Shown: one piece after another, positions 36,482 through 44,694 of the stretch
Numbering within the stretch: position 1 is the stretch's first letter
How the letters are laid out: each line of letters begins with the position of its first letter
Assembly: GCF_000484535.1 (NCBI RefSeq)
Contig: NC_022600.1
Location: 4,518,234-4,582,233 of the forward strand
DNA from: Gloeobacter kilaueensis JS1
GTDB lineage: Bacteria; Cyanobacteriota; Cyanobacteriia; Gloeobacterales; Gloeobacteraceae
Direction: 5' to 3'
DNA length: 64,000 nucleotides
The notes under the pieces: model-generated
Told to the model about the DNA's origin: nothing
The model's database searches: none
What the model saw: only the letters and a program-made list of their open reading frames with translations
Made by a program: the position numbers and the translations under genes

Positions 36482-37033
36482 ATGTCTTTTATTGCCAGAC
36501 GCCCGCTGCGGGGATTTACGCTGGTCGAACTTTTGGTCGTCGTCGTCATCGTCGGCATCCTCGCCGCCGTCGCCCTGCCCAACTTTCTTGGCCAGTCGGG
36601 CAAGGCCAAAACCACCGAGGCGACGGCGACCATCGACGCGATCAAGACGGCTCAGGAAGTGTATCTCAACGAAAACGGCAAATATTTCAGCGACGATTCG
36701 AGTGGAGCGGTCTTTGCTGCCGCCCCCGCCAACACCCTGGGCGGTACCCTCGTCAAGACCGGGGCCAGCTTTGCCAACCTGATGACGGCGCTCTCGGTCA
36801 ACCTCGATCCGAACAAGTTTCAAAATGGAGCCGCCCCGGACGGCAGCAAGTGGGCCGTCGCCACCAGGGCGCTCGCCGATCAGGGCGTCGCAGCCAATCC
36901 GGATGGCGCTGCGAGCTTCGGTGTTTCTATCGACGCCGGTGGGGCTGCCGGGGCCGGGGCGATCAAGGGGCTGGCCTCTTCGTATGTCAAGAGCAACGGC
37001 AGGGTCGTCGTCGATTCGGACCAGGGCCACTAG
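36482..37033 (+). CDS. Type IV prepilin-like protein
   Basis: A 183-residue pilin or pseudopilin. The start is ATG 36482; the long open frame from 35945 runs antisense to TetR and is not used. The leader ends RRPLRG and is cut before F in G|FTLVELLVVVVIVGILAAVA, with Glu at position 5 of the mature form. PilD would cleave and methylate it. The globular part is Ala/Gly-rich and lacks the Cys pair of many pilins. The periplasmic repeat protein 4 bp downstream may serve the same machine. Confidence 0.92.
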   Translation: MSFIARRPLRGFTLVELLVVVVIVGILAAVALPNFLGQSGKAKTTEATATIDAIKTAQEVYLNENGKYFSDDSSGAVFAAAPANTLGGTLVKTGASFANLMTALSVNLDPNKFQNGAAPDGSKWAVATRALADQGVAANPDGAASFGVSIDAGGAAGAGAIKGLASSYVKSNGRVVVDSDQGH

Positions 37034-37037
37034 AAAG

Positions 37038-37814
37038 ATGCGACCGGGTTGCGCGATCGCCCTCGCCTGTAGCCTGGCCGTGGCGAGCGGCGGCCTCCAG
37101 TACGGCAGCCGCTCACAGAAGCCGTCTATCGCCATCGGTTACGGCAACCTCGTCGCCGACTCCGGCTGGCTGCGCTTTGTGCAGTACTACGGCGACGCAG
37201 CGAGCCGCAGCCAATCGGGCTACAGGCAGAGCTACCGCTACCTGGAGGCAATCACCGCCGCCGATCCGCGCTTTGAGCGCGCCTATCTATTCGCCAATGC
37301 AGCAGTAGCCGGGCGCACCGCCCGGCCAGACCTGGCCGGGCAGTTGCTTGAAAGGGGCATCCAGGCTGAGCCCCTGTCGCCCGCCCTCTGGCAGGCGAGG
37401 GGACTGCTGCACTGGATATACACCGGCGACACCCGACAGGCAGCCTGGAGCTTTCGCCGCGCCGCCGGTCTTGCTGTCTTAAAAGCGGGCAACGCCGCCC
37501 AGAACCAGGCCAACCAGTGGCTGCTGCTGTCGCGGGTACTCGGCTGCCTGCCATCCAGCCGCTGGTTGCAGCGAAAGATCTGGCGCGAAGTCTATAGCAG
37601 CGCTCCCGACAGCGAGACGCGCCGCCGGGCCGCCACCCGACTCACCGCCCTGGGCGTCGATGTCTCCGCTGGGGGCAGACTGCAGGAGCGCTATGCCCTC
37701 TCGCCCCCGCCCGGCTACCGGCAGTACCTCCTGTACGGTCCGCAAAAGCATCCCCCGCGCCCCTCCCTCACCGCCCGAATGAACGCCTGTCTGTTCACTC
37801 AAGCGCAACCGTAA
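37038..37814 (+). CDS. Exported TPR-like protein next to the prepilin
   Basis: A 258-residue protein from ATG 37038 (AGAAAG site), 4 bp after the prepilin stop and so in its operon. A short hydrophobic leader (GCAIALACSLAVASGG) suggests export or anchoring. The body has helical pairs of TPR type (SYRYLEAITAADPRFERAYL; LLERGIQAEPLSPALWQARG; AAWSFRRAAGL). It ends in a Pro-rich tail. I infer a helper in pilus assembly or secretion, without a named family. Confidence 0.7.
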   Translation: MRPGCAIALACSLAVASGGLQYGSRSQKPSIAIGYGNLVADSGWLRFVQYYGDAASRSQSGYRQSYRYLEAITAADPRFERAYLFANAAVAGRTARPDLAGQLLERGIQAEPLSPALWQARGLLHWIYTGDTRQAAWSFRRAAGLAVLKAGNAAQNQANQWLLLSRVLGCLPSSRWLQRKIWREVYSSAPDSETRRRAATRLTALGVDVSAGGRLQERYALSPPPGYRQYLLYGPQKHPPRPSLTARMNACLFTQAQP

Positions 37815-37858
37815 ATTCGCTTCGCTGCCCTGCCGCCCGAAAGCGAAGCTAGTAGGAT

Positions 37859-39139
37859 ATGCTTATTTTGCGCGTCCTTGTTGCTATGATTCGCCTCGGA
37901 CAACTCGTCTATACCAGCGTTGCCTCCCAGGGCTTCCAGCTTTTTACCAGCGCCGAGGTGCCGGAGGAGGTTCAGCAGGCGTTTGTTGAACAGATTGTCT
38001 ATCGGCACTGGAACGCTTACGATCCGCCTCATCCAGGCTCGCACTCGGTCTACTTCCACCAACTCGATGCGGAGCATCAACTGTTTGGCTGGGTCTACAA
38101 CGACGGCGAGGACGAGCTGGGCCGCGCCAATGTACCGTACTTTTTGTGCTACTACCTGACGGCACCGCTGGTAGCCGTCCAGCTTGAGAGCATCTTTACC
38201 TGTCTACACAAAGGTCCGGTGCGCGTGATCGATCGCGAGGCGCTGGGCGCTCCCCTGGAGGCGCTGCCTGCGCCGGATCTGTGGAGTTATCAACCCGAAC
38301 GGCCCGGTGTGATGATCCCGGCACCCCTGCGCGAGAGCAGCCACCGCGCTCTGGGCGATGGCCAGCCGGTCGAGCTGTACTATACCGAACTGGCGATGGC
38401 GGCGAGCCCGACGATAGGTCAGCCATCAGCTTCTGCTGGGGTGCAGGAGTTGCCGCCTCCACCAGGGCAGCTGGAGGCAGGCTGGACCACTTTTGGAAGC
38501 ATCTTCTCCCAGCAGCGCTGGCACTGGTTTGCCTCCTTGCGCACGAGTCTGGTGCTGACGCTGGTGGCACTTTTGGGTTTGACGGGCATCTCCGCCGCCG
38601 TCTACTGGCAGACCCAGAAGCAGTTCGACCAGGTAGGCCAGAAAGTGCGCACCCACCAGCGCAGTTTGATCGGTCTCAGCCGCGAGCCGAAGGCACAGCG
38701 AGTCGATCAAAAGCTCAGCGGCACCCAGAAGCGGATCGATCACATCGAGCAGAAACTGATTCGCACCCGCACCCAGGTGGCGAGCGTCGAGCGGAAGCTG
38801 GCCGGAGCCCAGGAGCAGATCGCCTCGATCGAACGGCGCGCCAAAAAGACCGCTTCGCCTCAAAAGCCCAGCGATAGCCGCTCCCGCACTGCTCGCCGCC
38901 AACAAGCCGATCGGCCCGCCGACGCGGTGGGCTCCAGCCGACGGCGGCGGCAGCGGCGCAGCACCGACAGCGAGCAGTACCGCGCCGCTGCCGCCCGCGC
39001 CCTTGCTGGGGCCCATTCGGCGCGCTCCGAGAGCGGTCTTTCAGCGGCGATGGAGATCTACACAGCCCGCCAGCGCGCCCAGGACGCCCTCGATTCGCAG
39101 CGCATGTACGGGTTGTGGCGCAAGAACCGCAAGCGCTGA
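37859..39139 (+). CDS. Hypothetical membrane-anchored coiled-coil protein
   Basis: A 426-residue protein (417 if started at the second Met, 37886). The N-terminal domain (about 10-190) with YTSVASQGFQLFTSAEVP and LFGWVYNDGEDELGRANVPY resembles a cyanobacterial domain of unknown function that I recall from other large proteins. A membrane helix at about 230-252 (SLVLTLVALLGLTGISAAVY) divides it from a long coiled coil with repeated QKxxxHIEQKL-type heptads (about 255-330) and a very basic Arg-rich tail. A scaffold or regulatory role is possible. No enzyme motifs are visible. Confidence 0.6.
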   Translation: MLILRVLVAMIRLGQLVYTSVASQGFQLFTSAEVPEEVQQAFVEQIVYRHWNAYDPPHPGSHSVYFHQLDAEHQLFGWVYNDGEDELGRANVPYFLCYYLTAPLVAVQLESIFTCLHKGPVRVIDREALGAPLEALPAPDLWSYQPERPGVMIPAPLRESSHRALGDGQPVELYYTELAMAASPTIGQPSASAGVQELPPPPGQLEAGWTTFGSIFSQQRWHWFASLRTSLVLTLVALLGLTGISAAVYWQTQKQFDQVGQKVRTHQRSLIGLSREPKAQRVDQKLSGTQKRIDHIEQKLIRTRTQVASVERKLAGAQEQIASIERRAKKTASPQKPSDSRSRTARRQQADRPADAVGSSRRRRQRRSTDSEQYRAAAARALAGAHSARSESGLSAAMEIYTARQRAQDALDSQRMYGLWRKNRKR

Positions 39140-39151
39140 TACCAGAGCCAC

Positions 39152-41365
39152 TCAGCCGTCATCGATGTCGCTCAGCAGCGCCTCGATAAACTCGAAGCTA
39201 TTAAATGGCCGCAGGTCGTCCACTTTTTCGCCGACGCCGATAAAGCGAATCGGCAACTGCAGCTCATCGACGATGGCGAGGGTAATACCGGCCTTGGCCG
39301 AGCCGTCGAGCTTGGTGATGATCACACCGGTCAGGCCCGCCACCTCCCGGAAGACGCGCGCCTGCTGCAGGCCGTTCTGGCCGGTGGTGGCATCGAGCAC
39401 CAGCAGCGCCTCGACGTGGGCATCGGCTGCCTGCTTGTCGATGATCCGCCGCACCTTGGCCAGCTCGTCCATCAGGTTCTTTTTGTTTTGCAGGCGACCA
39501 GCTGTATCGACGAGCAACAATTCGGCTCCCCGCGACCTGGCCGCGCCGATCGCATCGTAGACGACCGCCGCCGGGTCGGCTTTTGGCGATGGGTTGGCGA
39601 CGACCATCACCCCGGCGCGCTCGCCCCAGATGGTGAGTTGCTCGACGGCGGCAGCCCGGAAAGTGTCTCCGGCGGCGATGAGGGTTTTGTAGCCGGAACG
39701 GACGGCGAGTGCGGCGATCTTGCCGATCGTCGTCGTCTTGCCGACGCCGTTGACGCCGACGATGAGCCAGACGTTGAGCCGTCCGCGCCGGGGAGCGAAC
39801 TGGGCCGGGTCGTCCGCTTCCAGCTCCAGTTGCCTGCGCAGCTGCGACTTGAGAAAGGGCAGCACCTGATCGGCGCTCAGCGCCTCGCGGCGCACCCGCT
39901 CCTGTAGAGCGCTCAAGATCCGGTCACTCACGGTCAGGCCAACGTCTGCCTGCAGCAGCAGCGCTTCGAGTTCTTCCAGCTCCGCCGCCCCGATTGGACC
40001 CCGCCCGACGACAGCCTTGAGGTTGTTGACCAGGCTGCGGCGGGTCCGCCCGAGGCCAAAGCGCAATTTTTGCAGCCAGGTGATCTCTTCAACCGTCACA
40101 TCCTCCGGACGGCGGCCCTGGGCGGCGAGCACCTCCGCCGACCACAAAAAACCAGCGTCCAGCTGGAACTGGGGTTGCGGCTGGGGCTGGGGTGCGGGTG
40201 GGGCGACTGGTTCAGGCGGCTCAGCCGCCGGTGTGGATCTGTTGCCTGCCAGAAAGCGCCGCCAATCGAAGGCAGGGGCCCTGGTCGGCTCCTCCTCCAA
40301 TGGCTCCGCTGCCGGTGGCTCTGCCGGAGGCGGCGGTGTCTGGGCGACGGGCGGTTCGGGGACCGGGTTCACCGGTTCGCTGACGGGCGGAGTGTCTGGA
40401 TCTGGCTGGGCAGGCGCGGAGGGAGCGGCCCGATAGCCGGGGAGGAAGCGCCGCCAATCGAAGGCAGGAGATCTGGGAGCTTCCGGAGGCAGTGCTTCTT
40501 CACTCTGAACCGGCGGCTCGACAGGGGCCGGAGGCTGGAGTGAACTTTCAGAAACTGTCTTGGTTACAGGAGCCGGAGGTTCCGCGACGCTCTCAGGCTC
40601 TACTGCTTGGGGAGGACTTTCAGCTGCCGGCGCTGGCAGTTCTTCGATAGGCTCAGCCTCAGCGCGCTCGACTTCAACGGTGCTCTGGATAGCCGGTTCA
40701 GCGGCAGTGACCGGCCCTTCAAAAGCCGACGGCGCTTCTACAGGGACAATTGCCACCGGCGGTTCAGCGACAGGAGGCGATTCAGGAATTGGCGGCGGCT
40801 CCACCGGTGCTTCTGCAACAGCGGGCAGTTCGGGTGCCGGTGGCGCTTCAGCGACCGCAGGCGGAACTGCTGCAACACTTTCTAGAACCGGTGGCGCTTC
40901 TTCTATGGCTGGTACTGGCGGGGGCGGTGGCGCTTCTGCAACCGGCGCTTCTTCTACCGGAGGAGCAGGGGGCGCGGGAGTGCCATAGAGAACGCGCTGC
41001 CAGTCGAAGGCAGCGGTCGCTGCGGGCGGCTCTTCCACCGGCGGTGGGGGTGGGGCGGCTGGCTCTACTACCGGCGGTGGCGGAGCAGGCGCTGGAACAC
41101 TTGGGGCAGGAGGGGAGGAGGTACCGTAGAGAACCCGTTGCCAGTCGGAGATCGCCTCGTCCGCAGTCGCTTGTTGAGCAACCTCAGTGTTGAGCTTCTC
41201 CTGGGCGATGCGCGCCCATCTCATATAGTCCGGCTCCACCTGCGCCTCTGGAGTCGCCGATGATTCTGTCTGCGGTGCTGAAGCTTCAGGCGGAGCTGGT
41301 TCGAGTAAGGGTTCTTCTTCTTTCTTTTCTTTTTTGCCGAAGCGTTTGAACCAGTCGAAGACCAT
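39152..41365 (-). CDS. ftsY: Signal recognition particle receptor FtsY with long N-terminal arm
   Basis: The GTPase that docks SRP-ribosome complexes at the membrane. From ATG 41365 it has 737 residues. The C-terminal NG domain (about 420-737) has the P-loop GVNGVGKTTTIGKIA, LLVDTAGRLQ, TKLDGSAKAGI and the closing FIGVGEKVDDLRPF. Before it lies an acidic, Pro/Ala/Glu-rich arm of about 400 residues, much longer than usual. It carries four copies of DW[QR]R[VF]L followed by YG, PG or AG (DWQRVLYG twice, DWRRFLPG, DWRRFLAG). The first residues FDWFKRFGKK could act as a lipid-binding amphipathic start. The longer frame to 41626 has no ribosome site and is not used. Confidence 0.95.
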   Translation of the reverse strand: MVFDWFKRFGKKEKKEEEPLLEPAPPEASAPQTESSATPEAQVEPDYMRWARIAQEKLNTEVAQQATADEAISDWQRVLYGTSSPPAPSVPAPAPPPPVVEPAAPPPPPVEEPPAATAAFDWQRVLYGTPAPPAPPVEEAPVAEAPPPPPVPAIEEAPPVLESVAAVPPAVAEAPPAPELPAVAEAPVEPPPIPESPPVAEPPVAIVPVEAPSAFEGPVTAAEPAIQSTVEVERAEAEPIEELPAPAAESPPQAVEPESVAEPPAPVTKTVSESSLQPPAPVEPPVQSEEALPPEAPRSPAFDWRRFLPGYRAAPSAPAQPDPDTPPVSEPVNPVPEPPVAQTPPPPAEPPAAEPLEEEPTRAPAFDWRRFLAGNRSTPAAEPPEPVAPPAPQPQPQPQFQLDAGFLWSAEVLAAQGRRPEDVTVEEITWLQKLRFGLGRTRRSLVNNLKAVVGRGPIGAAELEELEALLLQADVGLTVSDRILSALQERVRREALSADQVLPFLKSQLRRQLELEADDPAQFAPRRGRLNVWLIVGVNGVGKTTTIGKIAALAVRSGYKTLIAAGDTFRAAAVEQLTIWGERAGVMVVANPSPKADPAAVVYDAIGAARSRGAELLLVDTAGRLQNKKNLMDELAKVRRIIDKQAADAHVEALLVLDATTGQNGLQQARVFREVAGLTGVIITKLDGSAKAGITLAIVDELQLPIRFIGVGEKVDDLRPFNSFEFIEALLSDIDDG

Positions 41366-41514
41366 ACGCGCCCTGCCACCTCTATTGTTCAATCTTGACA
41401 CTCTCCCAGCGCTAGAGCGCGGGCTTTCAGGAACCTCCAGCCGGCAGACTGCACCCATGTCCCTGCTGGAGCGGACGCAAGGTTCTGGGAGTCGGCAAGG
41501 GCCAGGACAAACAT

Positions 41515-42861
41515 CTACGCGCCAAAAAGTCCGAGCTGGCTGGTCGCCTGCGGGCCTTCCTCGCGCTCCAGCAGCTGCAGCGCTGCCGCCGCCGTCACCT
41601 CGAGCACTTCCTGGTCGCTCTCGCATTCTTCTGTGTCCAGTTCGGGCCGCTCACCTTTGATGAGCACCTCCGCCGTCTGCAGCAGGGCAGAGCGCAACTC
41701 CGCCAATTCTGGCCGACTGTCGAGGTACTGGCCCAGGGCGTCGAGCGGGTCGAGGGCACAACTTTCGCCCAGGCCGGGGACTCTGGGCTGGGTGAGCTGG
41801 CTGATGAGTTCGGGCTGCAACTGAAAAGCAAAGGCCCGCTCCAGCAGGGCACGCAACTCGGCAGTGTCGATGCGCTCGCTCTGATGGGCGTGCAGGCGAT
41901 AGTGGACCCGCACCACCGCCCCTTCGAACTTGTGCTTGCGGATAATCTCGACGAGGTCAGCCTGGGGATCGCTGCTGTCGGCCAGGTTGGCCTGGATCGT
42001 CTTGAAGGCGCGGGCCGGTAGCTCGACAAACTGGTAGCGGCAGCGCCCCCGCTCGACCTCCGCCAGGATGAAGCCTTTTTTTTCTTTTTCTTCGCCAAAA
42101 TCGACCCTTTCGATCGAACCAGGGTAGATAATCGGCGGATCTTCGCACAATACCTGATGGCGGTGGACATGCCCGAGGGCAACGTAGTCGAACTCAGGAC
42201 GGGCCATCAGCGCGAGCGGGATGCTGAAACCCCGGCCCACCGCCAGGTGCCGCTCTGCCCCGTAGACGGCGTTCTCAGCCATCAGATGAGCAAGCAGGAT
42301 TGTCGGAACGGACGGATCGAGGCGGCGCACCTGGGCTTCGAGGGCCAGCTTCATCCGCTCGACGAGGGCCAGATCGACCTGTTCGATGCTCTTGCCGCGC
42401 ATCTCCTCGCGGGTGACGAGCGCAGAACGGTTGACCCAGGGCAGGGTGAGCACCTGGACCGGACCGGAGCGCGTCGCGATCGTGTGGATCACAAGCTTTG
42501 CACCGACTAGAAAACCCGGTACCTGTAGAGCCGAATAGATGTTGAGGCTCGCTCCGCCGACGCCCCGACTGTGCAGGTCGTGGTTGCCCACCAGCAAAAC
42601 CGTCGGGATACCGGCGTCGGTGAGCCGCTTGAACTGGCGGGCGAACTCCTCTTGATGGGTCGGCTCCGGAGTGGCATTCGGGAAGGCGTCGCCGCCAAAG
42701 ACCGCCAGATCGACCTGCTCGGCAATCCCGCGCTCGATCGCCTGCGACAGGCAGTATAGAAAATCCTCAAAGCGAGAATTGTATCCGGTTGCCGGATTGA
42801 TGCGTCCGTGGGAGAGGCCGCTACCAAGGTGAATATCCGAAAGGTGAAGCAGGCGCACCAT
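41515..42861 (-). CDS. sbcD: Exonuclease SbcD (Mre11 family)
   Basis: A 448-residue nuclease of the Mre11/SbcD family, which processes DNA ends and hairpins with the ATPase SbcC. Phosphoesterase motifs are all present: HLSDIHLG, FGGDAF, VGNHDLHS, LLAHLMAENA and ALGHVHRHQ. The C-terminal capping domain follows (about 300-400), with an acidic tail. sbcC is not adjacent, as in other cyanobacteria. It lies upstream of ftsY on the same strand, about 150 bp away. Confidence 0.92.
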   Translation of the reverse strand: MVRLLHLSDIHLGSGLSHGRINPATGYNSRFEDFLYCLSQAIERGIAEQVDLAVFGGDAFPNATPEPTHQEEFARQFKRLTDAGIPTVLLVGNHDLHSRGVGGASLNIYSALQVPGFLVGAKLVIHTIATRSGPVQVLTLPWVNRSALVTREEMRGKSIEQVDLALVERMKLALEAQVRRLDPSVPTILLAHLMAENAVYGAERHLAVGRGFSIPLALMARPEFDYVALGHVHRHQVLCEDPPIIYPGSIERVDFGEEKEKKGFILAEVERGRCRYQFVELPARAFKTIQANLADSSDPQADLVEIIRKHKFEGAVVRVHYRLHAHQSERIDTAELRALLERAFAFQLQPELISQLTQPRVPGLGESCALDPLDALGQYLDSRPELAELRSALLQTAEVLIKGERPELDTEECESDQEVLEVTAAAALQLLEREEGPQATSQLGLFGA

Positions 42862-43013
42862 AGGTTCGATAGACGAATGTCCTCAGCGCATTGTACTGGC
42901 TGCTACCTGCCCTTGTCAGCAAAAGCTCAAAAAAATGCTGACTGCGATACCTAACCGGCGGGCAGTTGCCTGCTATGCTCAAACTCGATTCCTCCGTGAG
43001 ACGGGTAACATCT

Positions 43014-43538
43014 ATGGGTAAAGGTGTAACTATCTGGTTTACCGGTCTATCCGGTGCGGGCAAGAGCACGATCTCGGCGATCGTCGCTCAGAAGTTGCAG
43101 GCGCTTGGCCGCAACGTCGAGGTCCTGGACGGCGACGAGGTGCGGCTCAACTTGAGTGCCGGCTTGAGCTTCAGCAAGGCGGATCGCGACACCAACGTGC
43201 GGCGCATCGGCTATGTCTGCCGCCTGTTGTCCCGCAACGGTGTGATTGCGATCAGTGCCGCCATCAGTCCGTATCGTTCGACCCGCGAAGAGCTGCGCAC
43301 CAACATTTCTGACTTTCTTGAGATCTTTATCGACTGTCCCCTCGGTGTCTGCATCGATCGCGATGTCAAGGGCCTCTACGCACGCGCCCTCAAGGGTGAA
43401 ATTCCGGCTTTTACCGGTGTCTCCGACCCTTACGAGCCGCCGCTCAATCCGGATCTGACCATCCACACCGATTCTGAGACCAAAGAAGCTTCCGCCGAGC
43501 GGGTGGTCCAGTTGCTCTACGAGCGCGGCTACCTCTAA
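43014..43538 (+). CDS. cysC: Adenylylsulfate kinase
   Basis: Phosphorylates APS to PAPS in sulfate assimilation. From ATG 43014 it has 174 residues. P-loop GLSGAGKST near residue 11, the DGDEVRLNLS segment, RRIGYVCRLLSRNG, ISPYRSTREELR and the FTGVSDPYEPPLNPDL lid region are all present. A start at 42966 would add 16 non-conserved residues. No other sulfur genes lie next to it. Confidence 0.95.
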   Translation: MGKGVTIWFTGLSGAGKSTISAIVAQKLQALGRNVEVLDGDEVRLNLSAGLSFSKADRDTNVRRIGYVCRLLSRNGVIAISAAISPYRSTREELRTNISDFLEIFIDCPLGVCIDRDVKGLYARALKGEIPAFTGVSDPYEPPLNPDLTIHTDSETKEASAERVVQLLYERGYL

Positions 43539-43571
43539 GCTCGAAAATTTGTTGCCGGTGTGGCTCGTGGC

Positions 43572-44300
43572 CTACCTGATCTTTGGGCCTGTTTTCTTTT
43601 GGGCGAACACTGCCCCAGCGACGCCACCGCCGATGAGCAAAAGCCCCGGCAGCAACGACGGCTCCGGCACCACCGGGTTGAAGGTGTAGGTGACAGCTAC
43701 CGAGAAGTCTGCAAACGTCGTACTTAAAAATTCGAGGTTGCCGCCACCGCCATTAAAGGTCGTGGTGGTGTTCGAGTTGCCCAGAAAGCTCACCGTGCCG
43801 GTGCCGATGAACAAATTAAACAGGCTCGGATTGATGTTCGTGACGCTGGTGGTCGGTCCAGCCGTCAGTTCGATCGGCCCGCTGGTCTGGCCAGGAGCGA
43901 GGGTAATCGATCCGGAAAAGTCGCGGGGGGTGACGCTCGTCGAGAACGGATTGGAGGGTGTGGGGCCGGTGAGGCTAATCTGCACACTCTGCCCCACCTG
44001 AAAGGTCTGATCGGTGGCCGAGAGGTTTTGCACAGTGAGGGTGCTGTCGAAGCTGCCGCCCAGGGTGAGCTGGATGCCGGTCAGGGTACCCAAAGAGGGA
44101 TCGAACTGGTTGATGGGCAGCGAATAGTTGACGATCTCAGTTAGAAGCGGGCCACTGTCCACCGGGCCAAAGCTGATTGTCGCCGCTTTTGCCCCGTCGG
44201 CACCCACCAGTGTCAGCGCAAGCCAAAAAGCCCCGAGCGGCAGGGCGGACGATCGCAGAACAGCACCAGGAGCAGGAGGGAAACGCAGGGACGGCAACAC
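43572..44300 (-). CDS. PEP-CTERM protein, choice-of-anchor E type
   Basis: A 242-residue exported protein. Signal peptide (LPLGAFWLALTLVGADGAKA), beta-rich body, then the sorting tail: VPEP, a hydrophobic helix (SLLPGLLLIGGGVAGAVFA) and a basic end QKKTGPKIR. This tail directs processing by an exosortase in species with extracellular polysaccharide. The body, with IVNYSLPINQFDPSLGTLTG near the N-terminus, is the choice-of-anchor E type of unknown role. No exosortase gene is in the window. Confidence 0.88.
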   Translation of the reverse strand: MLPSLRFPPAPGAVLRSSALPLGAFWLALTLVGADGAKAATISFGPVDSGPLLTEIVNYSLPINQFDPSLGTLTGIQLTLGGSFDSTLTVQNLSATDQTFQVGQSVQISLTGPTPSNPFSTSVTPRDFSGSITLAPGQTSGPIELTAGPTTSVTNINPSLFNLFIGTGTVSFLGNSNTTTTFNGGGGNLEFLSTTFADFSVAVTYTFNPVVPEPSLLPGLLLIGGGVAGAVFAQKKTGPKIR

Positions 44301-44459
44301 GGGAGAAGATCCTTATTCTTGAATAGACGGCAAGATACCACGTTTTAGCGCAAAGCAAAACATCCCGCGTATACACATGCAGCAAATTTTTCGCTCACCG
44401 TCAGCTTCCGCTCATTTTCAGCTATCTTGGGGAGCAGTGAAGCATGGGAGTCCAAGGTT

Positions 44460-44576
44460 GTGATTGAACCGATCTTGTTGGGCATCGTTCTGGGTTTTGT
44501 ACCGGTGACGATCGCCGGGTTGCTGGTGGCTGCCTGGCTGCAGTACAAGCAGCCTACGAGTCTCGGTGAAAAATAA
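44460..44576 (+). CDS. petG: Cytochrome b6f subunit PetG
   Basis: A 38-residue single-helix protein beginning [20 protein letters not shown] and ending KQPTSLGEK. It aligns throughout with PetG (subunit V) of the cytochrome b6f complex, needed for assembly of the complex in thylakoid or, in thylakoid-less species, plasma membrane. The start is GTG 44460 with GGGAG upstream. It is divergent from the PEP-CTERM gene and stands alone, with the exopolyphosphatase gene following. Confidence 0.93.
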   Translation: MIEPILLGIVLGFVPVTIAGLLVAAWLQYKQPTSLGEK

Positions 44577-44694
44577 GCTCGCCTTCAGGCGCTTGCAGGT
44601 TTTGAAATTTTGAATATCTCCTTCTGCGTCCCGCAGCGGATAGGCTCTGTGCTGCTTTTCCGTTACAATTACAGCGACTATTGCAGGGTTGACG

